Source of the DNA: Mycoemilia scoparia
Taxonomy: Eukaryota > Kickxellomycota > Kickxellomycetes > Kickxellales > Kickxellaceae
Assembly (NCBI GenBank): GCA_027575805.1
Contig: JANBPU010000054.1
Location: 22,847-86,846, forward strand
Reading direction: 5' to 3'
Length of the DNA stretch: 64,000 nucleotides
The notes below the pieces were generated by a model. That model was not told the origin of the DNA and did no database searches. It was given only the letters and a program-made list of their open reading frames with translations. Positions 12,548 through 21,549 of the stretch are shown in pieces (the stretch's first letter is position 1; the number at the start of each line of letters is the position of its first letter). The position numbers were made by a program, and so were the translations under genes.

Positions 12548-12959
12548 ACAATTGCACAGTCAGGACCCCATATGCACATGCACAGATTTTCTTCCAACTA
12601 GTGTGGGAAATAGAGCTATAATATGCAGGTTGTGAATTGGCCCATAGTCAGCCTGCATATCTTAGGTGTCAACAGTGGAGCTTTCAGGCTGGCTTTGTAG
12701 GTGAGGCGCATCTGGGCATCAAGATTAATTATTGCTGAGCTTATAAGCTGGAGCTTGTTTCTGTGGGGGACCATGGCGATGGGAACAGTTCTATATTTGA
12801 AATGTGCGGCATTCACACAAACACGCATATATACTTCATTCACTCGCCTCTACATTTCGTTTTCTTGCTTACCTACTTTTTTTTCTCTCTCTAACTTTAA
12901 CTAAATTGTTTTGATTTTAACAGCTAAACGCTTTTTTGACAACTGACAACCAAAGTTCA

Positions 12960-15530
12960 ATGAGTGACCCTTACTTTTTGCCCAAGAGACCTGCGCTAGG
13001 TTCTAGGGGCCGGCACACTGTTGTCACCACCAATGCCTTTCGTGTTCTTCGTCAGCCCACTGGCATTATTCATCAGTATGACGTTGAGGTCCAGATGTTT
13101 TCTGAAAAGCCTGAGCATGGAAAACCATTAAAGAAGGTCAACATCAAGCGCATACCAGATATAATCTGCCGCAATGCGTTCAGACAGGCGATAGAGACCC
13201 ACAAGAACAGTGAGCTCAAAGGAATTGGCCTTATCTATGATGGAAACAAGATTGCTTACAGTACAAAGGAGATACCATTCAAGGAGAACACCCCCTATCT
13301 TAACGCAGTGCTGAACAATGTGGATCAGTACGGTGGTCCACCTGGAGCTATTTATTTCCAAATTTGCTTCAAGTATGTTAGCATAGTCGACATGGACAAC
13401 ATTGCCAAGTATATTCGCGGCGAAGGAAATCTCCCAGTAAGCAAGATCACTACTCAGATCTCAATCCTCGACATTCTTCTTCGCCAGCAGGCTTCGTTCA
13501 ACTATTACTCTTTCGGTCGCTCCTTCTATATGTCATCCCAGAAGGGAGATCTTGGTGGCGGTGTTGAGGCATATTCTGGCTTCTACCAATCTATCCGTCC
13601 CGCAGAACAGGGGCTCATTCTTAACCTCGACACTACATCCACTGCATTCTATAAGCCCGGTTACTTGTTGAACAACTTGCTCGAGATAGTTGGTGGTAAC
13701 CACCCCAATGTACTTACGGAACTTAAGCCCAAAGATGTAGCACAGATCAATGGCTATCTAAAGGGTCTTTCTGTCACAACCAAAGTTGGAGACAACTTTA
13801 TTGGCTACTTTAAGTTGAAGGGGATAGTTCCTGACAGCGCATCCAAGCACACCTTCGACTGGAAGGGCCACGACGGGAACCAACCTTCCCGCAGAATAAG
13901 TGTCCAGGAGTACTTTAAAATACGCTATAACGTTTCTCTTCGTTTCCCACACCTTCCACTTGTCGAGTGCACCAATCGCGGAAAGGTCCCCCTTGAACTG
14001 TGTACTATACCTGAAGGCCAGCGTTGTGCTCGTAAACTCAGCAATCTCCAGGTCAGAGACATGATCAAGTTCACCTGCTTGAAACCCGAGACCCGCACCA
14101 AGCGTATTCTCCACGGTTACCAGCAGATGAACTATAGTAACAATCCTGACATGCGACAATTCAAGCTTGAGATCGACAGAGATATGATGGCTGTCCAGGG
14201 TCGTGTCCTTGAACCACCCACACTCAAGTATCACGCTAGCTCATATCGCCCCAACATTGTTCCAAGCACAGGCGTATGGAACCTAAAGAACATGAAGGTC
14301 ATAAACGGAGCTACTCTTAAAGACTGGGGCATAATTGTATTTGAGGGGCCCCGTTATTGCCCTGAACAAATGGTCCAAGGCTTTGTTCGTACCCTTGTAA
14401 GTACCTGCAATGATACTGGCATGGTCATGAGTAACCGCGCTCCCTTGATTCACTACGGTCAGAGCTTCCAGGTCAAAAGAACTATGGATGAGTTCTTGAA
14501 CATATTTAATAGAACGAACAACCGTGATCCCCAGCTCATCTTGTGCATCCTTCCTACCATGTCTTCTAATACTTACGGTGAAATTAAGTGTCTTGGTGAC
14601 ACATACTATGGTATTAGAACCCAGTGCATGCAAAAGAAGTTTCTCAGAAATCCCTCCCGTCAATACTGTGCAAATCTTTGTCTCAAGATGAACATCAAGC
14701 TCGGCGGTATTTCATCAGAAATCGAAAAGAAGGATCTCTACGACCTTACTACCGTGCCAACCATGATGCTTGGGTTGGATGTGTTCCATGCTGGACCACA
14801 AGATGCGGGCAAACCATCTATGGGCGCACTTGTTGCCTCAATGGACCTTTTGGGTACTCGCTACCGTGCCATTGCCCTTCAGCAGCCACCCCGAGCTGAA
14901 ATCATCCAAGGACTCGAGGAATCTGTTTACGACCATCTGAAGTCGTTCAGAAACTCCACTGGAGCTTTGCCCCAACGTGTCATAATGTATCGTGATGGTG
15001 TATCTGAAGGCCAGTTTGAGCAGGTCGCCAACCAAGAAGTTCCTGCAATCAAGCGCGCATGCCAGTCGTTCAACAAAAGCTATAACCCCAAGGTTACTGT
15101 TGTCGTCGTCTTGAAGAGACACCACATCAGAATGTTCCCCACAAAGCCTAACGAGGCCGACAGAAGTGGCAATTGCCAGGCTGGTACTGTCATTGACCAG
15201 GGAATCACCAACTCTCAATACTACGATTTCTATTTGCAAAGCCACGCTGGTATTCAGGGAACTTCCAGCCCTACTCATTATTTTGTCATTTATGATGAAA
15301 GCAAGTTCCACCCCGATCACATCCAGGGCCTGACTTACAACATGTGCTACAACTACATGATTTGCACACGCTCTGTGTCTATTGTTCCTCCTGTTTACTA
15401 TGCTCACAAGCTGGCAAACAGAGCAAAGTTCTATGTTCAGAAAACATCATCAGATGATAGACGCAAAAGAGCCCCTGCTAAACTTATTCCTGTCCATCGT
15501 GATATCCAGGAATCCATGTTCTTTATGTAA
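12960..15530 (+). CDS. AGO: Argonaute, slicer-competent
   Basis: Uninterrupted 856-residue Argonaute starting at ATG 12960; the frame stays open a few codons upstream but with no ATG. Order: N and linker regions (1-260), PAZ (about 267-392, with the ISVQEYF..YN and LPLELCTI..GQR motifs), MID (5'-nucleotide pocket motif YYGIRTQCMQKKF) and PIWI. The full catalytic tetrad is present: D607 in LGLDVFHAG, E647 in QPPRAEIIQ, D679 in YRDGVSEGQF and H816 in YYAHKLANRA. By family knowledge it binds small RNAs and can cleave complementary RNA in the cytoplasm or nucleus. Codons are richer in C-ending forms than in neighbouring genes, which may mean high expression. AATAAA at 15709-15714 lies about 180 bases after the stop. 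No Dicer or RdRP gene is in the window. Identification is secure; the paralog class is not resolved. Confidence 0.97.
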   Translation: MSDPYFLPKRPALGSRGRHTVVTTNAFRVLRQPTGIIHQYDVEVQMFSEKPEHGKPLKKVNIKRIPDIICRNAFRQAIETHKNSELKGIGLIYDGNKIAYSTKEIPFKENTPYLNAVLNNVDQYGGPPGAIYFQICFKYVSIVDMDNIAKYIRGEGNLPVSKITTQISILDILLRQQASFNYYSFGRSFYMSSQKGDLGGGVEAYSGFYQSIRPAEQGLILNLDTTSTAFYKPGYLLNNLLEIVGGNHPNVLTELKPKDVAQINGYLKGLSVTTKVGDNFIGYFKLKGIVPDSASKHTFDWKGHDGNQPSRRISVQEYFKIRYNVSLRFPHLPLVECTNRGKVPLELCTIPEGQRCARKLSNLQVRDMIKFTCLKPETRTKRILHGYQQMNYSNNPDMRQFKLEIDRDMMAVQGRVLEPPTLKYHASSYRPNIVPSTGVWNLKNMKVINGATLKDWGIIVFEGPRYCPEQMVQGFVRTLVSTCNDTGMVMSNRAPLIHYGQSFQVKRTMDEFLNIFNRTNNRDPQLILCILPTMSSNTYGEIKCLGDTYYGIRTQCMQKKFLRNPSRQYCANLCLKMNIKLGGISSEIEKKDLYDLTTVPTMMLGLDVFHAGPQDAGKPSMGALVASMDLLGTRYRAIALQQPPRAEIIQGLEESVYDHLKSFRNSTGALPQRVIMYRDGVSEGQFEQVANQEVPAIKRACQSFNKSYNPKVTVVVVLKRHHIRMFPTKPNEADRSGNCQAGTVIDQGITNSQYYDFYLQSHAGIQGTSSPTHYFVIYDESKFHPDHIQGLTYNMCYNYMICTRSVSIVPPVYYAHKLANRAKFYVQKTSSDDRRKRAPAKLIPVHRDIQESMFFM

Positions 15531-15708
15531 AGGAGACATGGGCATGCACATGCCATTTTATATATATTTGGTTTTATGTAAACCTCTTATATCATTCTTT
15601 TTTCACCTATTTATTATTTTCAAGTTTTTTTGTTGCCTCTTTAAGTTTTCTTGTGTGTTGGTTACACCTGGCATTATTTAAGAATGCATTTCGAAGCCGA
15701 GATCTGTG

Positions 15709-15714
15709 AATAAA
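15709..15714 (+). terminator. Poly(A) signal of Argonaute
   Basis: Canonical AATAAA 179 bases after the Argonaute stop codon, followed by a T-rich stretch. Confidence 0.55.
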
Positions 15715-16185
15715 ACATAAAAATATTTCCCTTGAATAATATTATATCACTACTATATTTTGCTGAATTTTGCATGATAACTTGATGATAAATTGGAATT
15801 GGTTTGTTCTGAATTAACTTACCGGAGTTAGATCTCTGACTTAAAATGTGAGTGTTTGATCAAATTGGGGAAGATAGTCATGCCTGATGATGAACAGGAG
15901 TCGTTACTTTATTTTGTAAATGAAAGTGATTATAAAGCTTACACACACACACAGAATCAAAAAGAGCTACAATACACTGATGTATGTCTGAGTAAAAGTC
16001 TCAAGAAAAATGATCATACGCTTTAACTGTACAGAAAGTCTAAAATAGAATGTTCGTAACACAGTACTTCCAGTCTTTGCAATAACAATCTACTCAAAAA
16101 TAGGGTTTTTGGAATTTGTTTTTTACTCTGTATCATTCGCTCTCAGTAGCATTTCTCAAGGTGAAACTTTTACCGAACAAAAAAG

Positions 16186-16195
16186 TATAAAAAGG
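16186..16195 (+). promoter_or_regulatory. TATA box of the 330-residue gene
   Basis: TATAAAAAGG lies 142 bases before the ATG at 16328. The region after it is pyrimidine-rich and ends in TTTGATATTTCAG near 16298, so a short leader intron is possible. Confidence 0.6.
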
Positions 16196-16327
16196 ACCCA
16201 TTGGCTGTACAACATTGTTTAATCTTTGTTATTAAATAACACATACTCTTTCCCTTCCTACTCACCCTATCTTAACACGCTTGTTTGATATTTCAGACCC
16301 TGATTACTTTTCAAGAATTTTATCATC

Positions 16328-17320
16328 ATGACAGCTCAGACGTTTCCAAGCATTGATGTCAGTTCATTTAGTATTGACTACTACAAGAACTACCCTTGGA
16401 AATTTGTGGTTCATGACTCATTCAAATCTTTGCTCGATATCTTACACAAACCTGACCCATCATGTGCCATTGAAGAAGTCTATAGCAACCGTATCATAAT
16501 GAAGCTCAATGTTGAAAAAGGCCAAAAGATCTGGCAGGATATTTTTAAAATAATATCAAGAGCTCAAGTCATTTGCGACCAAGATTTTGACAACCAATTG
16601 GAAAAATACAAAACAATGGTTTGTAAAAAACATTACGCCCATGATGAGTGTCAACAAGAAGATGTTGGCAATAACGAAGATAAAATATTGTCGTTAATGT
16701 TCAAAGATCTGAATGAATTCATTGATACATGTTTTCAATGGGTATACTCTCTTGACCAGCTATTTGAAGCATTTTCTGAACAATTGCGTGGCCACAGTAT
16801 TGACTATGCAAGATGCAGTGCTGAAACACTGGGCATGGATGTCTTTAACGATTTTATTGTTGAATTCCGTGACGCTGACCAAGAAATCATGAGTGCAGAA
16901 ATATGGTTTAAGTCTTGGGTGAAGAACATAGAACGTTGCAATACGTCTTATTCTGAGTGGTGGTATGATACAATGCGCAACACATATGATGCTGTTTCCA
17001 GAGCATTTAGAAGGTTTCTTCACTTTAGTCGAGTCTTTTGTGATGCCATGAAATGTTATTTTACACACAATGGAATTGTGCATGTTTTTATCAGAGACCA
17101 TGGTGGATTTGAGGACGGTTTAGGTCATTCGCCTGTCCAAAGAGACAGTTTGTTTGATACGCCAAATTCGAACTTTAGTTATCTTGGTGGTGGGGATAAT
17201 GGCCAAGATGGTAATTTGGGTTTTGGAAACCCAATGGTTGTTAGACGCGCTAGCAATGCCAGCAGTATTTCGCATCTTGATCTTGATGAATTTAATGCTG
17301 CTCTTACTATCGAGGCCTAA
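16328..17320 (+). CDS. Protein of unknown family, 330 residues
   Basis: I do not recognise the family. The ATG is in a clean context after a TATA box, and the frame is open for 330 codons with natural codon use and balanced composition, so it is very probably a real gene. Residues 1-250 look mainly alpha-helical and are rich in aromatic residues (Trp, Phe, Tyr) and in cysteine, with WFKSWVKN and SEWWYDTM as distinctive segments. Residues 255-310 are Gly/Asn/Ser-rich and probably disordered. The last ~20 residues (SISHLDLDEFNAALTIEA) form a short acidic helix. There is no signal peptide or membrane segment. It follows Argonaute on the same strand 0.8 kb downstream with its own TATA box, so co-function is only a guess. 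AATAAA lies at 17541-17546. Confidence 0.75.
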   Translation: MTAQTFPSIDVSSFSIDYYKNYPWKFVVHDSFKSLLDILHKPDPSCAIEEVYSNRIIMKLNVEKGQKIWQDIFKIISRAQVICDQDFDNQLEKYKTMVCKKHYAHDECQQEDVGNNEDKILSLMFKDLNEFIDTCFQWVYSLDQLFEAFSEQLRGHSIDYARCSAETLGMDVFNDFIVEFRDADQEIMSAEIWFKSWVKNIERCNTSYSEWWYDTMRNTYDAVSRAFRRFLHFSRVFCDAMKCYFTHNGIVHVFIRDHGGFEDGLGHSPVQRDSLFDTPNSNFSYLGGGDNGQDGNLGFGNPMVVRRASNASSISHLDLDEFNAALTIEA

Positions 17321-18323
17321 AATTGTTGTTGAGTTTCAAAACCCCAACAACAGTGTTTAATTTCATTATTTCTACTATTTTTATAGTATCTATCTTTTAA
17401 CTTTACTCATCATCCATTCCTTTTTTCTCCAGTCCTTTCATTTATTTTATGCGCTCATTTTTTGTCATTCATTTAGTTATTTTATGCTTGTTTAAAGGGA
17501 GATATGAAGAGAGGTTACTTTTTTAACATTTTTATATGCCAATAAATTTTCTTTTTTTGACACAATACTTCCGAATTAATTATCAAGTTAGTAAACTCAT
17601 GACCTTAAAGTGGCTATAAATATTCAAATTACTAGTTTAAAAATTTTAAGCTAATTGTGTACTAATTTAAATTTTACTCAAATAATATTCTCAGCAATTA
17701 TTCACAAGGGATCTAACCTTGTAGAAAACCTATCTTTTCCTATTATTGTCGAATAACTACATGTTTCATTTGTCTTTGGATTTTGATTTGAACTATGCTT
17801 CCCTTTTATTGGAAATGATAATAATTTGAACGTGTAATGTTTGGTAAAAGCAAACAGCCAATTGCACACAAAGATGTCTAAAATCATTCATTAAAAAGAG
17901 AATTTCTAATACCACCCACAATTTGGGAAGATTCCACTAGTGTTCAAACATATGGGTAATAATTTTCGAAGGGTGACTTTTGGTGGCCAAAGATTATAGG
18001 GGCTATCAAAGCCAAGTGGATGTCCACTTTTACTAGTGAACTTTTACCCTTCAAAAATAATTGCCCATATTATACTTTGTGTCTTTGTAATGCTTGTTTT
18101 GGCATGAATACAAAGTAATTCAAAGCAATTTGAATCACAGAGCTATAAATTCCAAGTACTTTACTGATAAATTCTCAGCCAAAATTGGTACTTCACAGGT
18201 TCAAGTCAAAAAGTGTGGTTTGGATTTTCAACCTTTGTTTGAATATAAAGTAATAAGATAAACTATTATTTACTCAAAAGGAACAAAAATCTAAAGCTTT
18301 CGTATTGGTGCCGCCATTAACTA
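17321..18323. other. Spacer with one family 1 repeat
   Basis: Holds the 3' UTR of the preceding gene (AATAAA at 17541-17546) and a well-preserved palindromic repeat at 17951-18069. A 61-codon ATG frame on the minus strand (17702-17887) has no recognisable features and was not called. Confidence 0.45.
17951..18069. mobile_element. Palindromic MITE-like repeat, family 1, copy 2
   Basis: 119 bp beginning TATGGGTAATAATTTTCGAA and ending TTCAAAAATAATTGCCCATA, near-perfect terminal inverted repeats of about 25 bases. TA at both ends is consistent with a TA target duplication. The core includes TTTTGGTGGCC and ACTAGTGAACTT. Confidence 0.85.
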
Positions 18324-18728
18324 CTAGCCCGTGGTATTGAATGTGAACTTTTTGGTTTCCAAAAGATTGGAATACTTTTTAGAGTACCCAATTATCAGGG
18401 TAAAGGGCTCCGAGCTTGCCAGGGAATCCCCCACATATTCTAATGTCTGGCTTGTATCGATCACATTGCCATTAAATTCGACCGAATGCTATAATACATT
18501 AAAAAAGAACAATAATGAAGAAAATATTAATTAATATCAACATGATTGTCTGTATCAATGTAAAAACTATGTCTATATAGTATATATAGCTCTGAAAATT
18601 TATACACTTACAATGGAGCATTCATTGATAACTTTGGCAATTTTTTGTTTGAACTCATTTTGATCATCGGTTTCAAGTCCATTGATGTAGTAGGACTCCA
18701 ATTCCTCTCCGTGATATAGATCCAGCAT
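18324..18728 (-). CDS. Small two-exon gene of unknown function
   Basis: Rebuilt from splice sites: exon 1 18612-18728 (39 codons), a 123-base intron with donor GTAAGT and acceptor TATTATAG, and exon 2 18324-18488 (54 codons plus TAG), giving 93 residues. Both exons have natural codon use and join in phase 0. The product opens MLDLYHGEELESYY, is acidic in its first half and has a central segment EPFTLIIGYSK. I do not recognise a family. A TATAAAA lies about 71 bases upstream of the ATG (18799-18805), supporting this start. Alternative: the frame is open for 13 further codons upstream to an acceptor-like TATAG near 18769, so the ATG could be internal. A short exon-like ATG frame ending in a donor-like GTAAAC at 19069-19125 could then be the first exon; it would also join in phase 0. 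Confidence 0.6.
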
Positions 18729-18798
18729 GTTTAAGAGATTATCAAAGAAATATAATAATTGATGTGACTATAGGTTTATAGAGGCTTTAACGCCCTGG

Positions 18799-18805
18799 TT
18801 TTATA
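18799..18805 (-). promoter_or_regulatory. TATA box of the small two-exon gene
   Basis: TATAAAA read on the minus strand, about 71 bases upstream of the ATG at 18728. Confidence 0.5.
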
Positions 18806-19400
18806 CTTGCGAAGCATACTTGCATGTGCACATGAGTTAGCTGATGGCAATGAAAAAATATTGATGCCTCCACATATCTTTTGATCCACTTTGATGGCAG
18901 TGGTGCAATACTGGTACTTTTTGATGATGGTAAAAATATGACATGTCCACTATCAATTTTTAATATATCAATGGCCCATTAGTATAATATTAAATGTAAA
19001 ATTGACACGTCTTGGATACCCACATTGTGCAGCACTTTTTAAAAGGTTGAGCAACCCTAATAGTTTACTTTGACTCCGAATTCAATTTCTTCGTTATTCC
19101 AGGTTTGAGACTCAACAAGTGTCATTTTCCAATTGAATCTTATAATGACTTCTAATAGTGCTACCTAGAGCATGACTATATAATTTACTGTGGATGCATC
19201 ATTTGACATATAAGAATTATGACCCTATCAAACTGCAGCCACAAAATGAGCTATATGTTTAGTTGGTGAATAGCATTTTTTAGGAGGCAGTCAACTTGAT
19301 ACCCATTTGCGACTAAGGCCACTGCATTTACAGATGCCACTTAAATTGCAAAGCGATGATAAAATGACATGATTAAAGTGCATATAAAACTATGAGCACA

Positions 19401-19504
19401 TATCGATCATAATTTTCGAAGGGTGACTTTTGGTGGCCTGCGATTATAGGGGCAATCCCAGCCAAATGCGTGACTCTATTGCCCTTCAAAGATTATTACC
19501 CATA
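19401..19504. mobile_element. Palindromic MITE-like repeat, family 1, copy 3 (internally shortened)
   Basis: About 104 bp. It shares AATTTTCGAAGGGTGACTTT with copy 2 and the right-end GCCCTTCAAAGATTATTACC, but lacks about 15 bases of the core. A family 2 repeat follows immediately. Confidence 0.75.
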
Positions 19505-19519
19505 TTGTAAGCTGAAGTG

Positions 19520-19608
19520 GTCCCTCATATTTTGGCCCAAATACCAGCGACTTCATATACAGTTCCTGGGGACACATTTTGCATAAGGTATCGCGAAGCT
19601 TGGCCATA
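19520..19608 (+). repeat. Dispersed repeat family 2, copy C (diverged)
   Basis: Recognisable by CTCATATTTTGGCCCAAAT, CAGTTCCTGGGGACACATTT and GCATAAGGT..GGCCATA in the same order as copies B, D and E. It is the most diverged copy. Confidence 0.5.
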
Positions 19609-20200
19609 CCCGCAGGGATTACATCATTATTGTACTTGTGCAAAATACTCCAAGTATGACTATGGGCCCAAAGTCACGTTATAAGTGGCAATTAGAATTT
19701 CCTTTAAAAAACCCCCCCTATTCTTTATTTTAATCAGAAATCGTGAATTCTGATTAGATTGATCAAAATGAAAGCCAAATGTCTCTGTTCATTCTGTAAT
19801 GTGACCCAAGCTGATTTAACAATAACTGTTGTCCAGGCACACTGTGCTTTCTACTCTCTGACCCTGTCTCTGTCTCCGTTTGTCCGTTTCCTAGTCCTAT
19901 TTATTTTGTTTTGTTGTTGTTTCTATATTAAAAGCAAAGCCTGTTGAGTCAAGACCCGATTATATATCTTTCATTTATCTACCTTTTCAGTAACATTTAC
20001 CTAACCTAATCCCCGGAGCTTTGCAATCCCTTCTTAGTGCTACATTGGTCAATTGCTCCCAATACAATTCCCAAATTACCATCATACCCTTCTATCCTCA
20101 TCCTCATTCCAACAGACATTACAGTAGTGCCAGCTCAACTCGTATACTGTAACAACGCTCTAGATAGCTTATACATACATTATTTGACGAATATTTCGAA

Positions 20201-21266
20201 ATGAGTTTCTTTGGGTAAGACCTCCTCACTATATTTTAAATTATACTGTAATGCAATTTGGGACATCAATTTGCAATAAACCAAATGGCTTGGTCCATTT
20301 GCTGTTTACACATGTTTAAACAACAATTATAAATGTTATAGAAAATTGGCAAATATCAAGCAAAAGCGCCCAACTACACCTACAACACTAAAAACCACAG
20401 AGCCGCCACTATTTATCCATCCCAAGTTTTCCTCCGCCCATCTGGTAAAGGGCAGTTTTAAAGGAGTTGTCCAGCTTCCCAAGTATGTTGATGTTAACGA
20501 ATGGCTAGCAAGCAATAGTAAGTATAGTATTTATATGCTACTAAGTCCTTTATGATGATATGTTTTAAATGCAATGCAATATAAGCGCAGATACTGTGTG
20601 GGGAGAGAGAGAGAGAGAGAGAATACGTTCTGCAATATATCTGGGCATATTAATAACAGTGTGCATTACATAATAATGATAATTAATAGCATTCGAATTC
20701 TTTAATCTCATCAATTTGTTTTACGGAATCATTACAAACTTTTGTACAATGAGTGAATGTTCCATAATGAATGCAGGGCCGTTGTAAGTATTGATAGTTC
20801 CAACAATAGTAGTGATACCGGCCATATATTATTTATCTAACCGAATTATGTTTTTTGTTCCAAACCATTATTGCTGCTATTATTATTTAGACACGAATAT
20901 ACCTGGACAGATACACAAAGGAAGACCGTAAAATTGTCAGCACCCCAGTACATAGACTATGTCTTGTCACAGGTCCAAACCATGCTTGACGATGAGCGAG
21001 CATTCCCCACAAAATCAAGATCAGAGTTTCCCAGAGACTTTGGTATCACATTGCGCGTAATTTATCGACAGCTATTTAGAGTTCTGGCACACATATACTG
21101 GTCTCACTATGAGGTGCTGGTCAATCTACGGTGTGAAGGCCACCTGAACTCGTTGTTTGCTCACTTTATATCGTTTGCGAAAGAGTTTGATTTGATTGAC
21201 AAGAAGGAGCTGGTTCCTATGAGCGATTTGATTGGACTTTATGAGCAGCAAGAGGTCATTCCCTAA
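20201..21266 (+). CDS. MOB2: Mob2-type kinase co-activator
   Basis: Four exons: 20201-20214, 20342-20517, 20690-20783 and 20891-21266, with introns of 127, 172 and 107 bases (donors gtaaga, gtaagt, gtaagt; acceptors TAG). The spliced product is 219 residues. It starts MSFFGKL; the Mob2-type block LVKGSFKGVVQLPKYVDVNEW is followed by FEFFNLINLFYG and NAGPLHEYTW. The Mob core then runs through SAPQYIDYVL, LFRVLAHIYWSHY and AHFISFAKEFDLIDKKEL. The resemblance is closer to yeast Mob2 than to Mob1. By family knowledge Mob2 binds and activates an Ndr/LATS kinase (Cbk1) in the RAM pathway for cell polarity and septation. In animal Mob proteins a Cys2His2 zinc site is formed partly by an EYTW-type region; here only some of those residues are evident, as in fungal Mob2. 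It converges on the flavoprotein gene with a 283-base gap. Confidence 0.93.
20602..20622. repeat. (GA)n tract inside Mob2 intron 2
   Basis: Pure GA dinucleotide run within the 172-base second intron. Confidence 0.85.
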
Positions 21267-21549
21267 AGCCCAGACTTCTTTTTTAGGATTCTAATGTCAG
21301 TAGTATTTTTCTGCTTGTTGTGTACACAATATCAATATAGTTTTCTGGTTTGATTACCCTAAATGACAATCTTGTTTTAATTACAATAACCAATCTCCAC
21401 ATTTATCCTCTTTTTGTTTTTTTCTCTATGTGCTAGCGCGGTTGACAGAGTGTTATTTGTAATTAATGGTCTGTATTAAATAGAAAATGGCATAATCATT
21501 AAAAAAGGGGCAAAAGTTTTCTGGAACAAGAACCAACATTTTGTGTTTC

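Larger units (their letters stand above)
8966..12959. other. 4 kb gene-free region upstream of Argonaute
   Basis: No gene is recognised. It holds a (GGCT)n tract at 9073-9099, one palindromic repeat copy (10857-10975), two copies of the second repeat family (10980-11070 and 11802-11910) and a TATA-like box at 12540-12547. The DNA is otherwise AT-rich. A possible splice acceptor (TTTTAACAG) ends near 12923, so the Argonaute transcript may have a 5' leader intron. Confidence 0.5.
15531..16327. other. Spacer between Argonaute and the 330-residue gene
   Basis: Contains the Argonaute 3' UTR with its AATAAA, a short (AC)n run near 15942-15952, and the promoter of the next gene with a TATA box at 16186. 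No gene was seen. Confidence 0.5.
18811..20200. other. Spacer upstream of Mob2 with two repeats
   Basis: Contains a shortened family 1 element (19401-19504) and a diverged family 2 copy (about 19520-19608) directly after it. A pyrimidine-rich stretch at about 19850-20150 is probably the Mob2 promoter and leader. No convincing gene beyond the possible upstream exon noted for the small gene at 18324. Confidence 0.45.

Noticed and set aside
12936..12959. Upstream start of Argonaute at a TTG
   Set aside because: The ATG at 12960 is the first normal start codon; the eight codons before it are probably leader sequence after a possible splice acceptor.
12960..17320. Argonaute plus the unknown gene as a new defence operon
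   Set aside because: They are separated by 0.8 kb with a poly(A) signal and a separate TATA box, so they are independent transcripts; adjacency alone does not show joint function.
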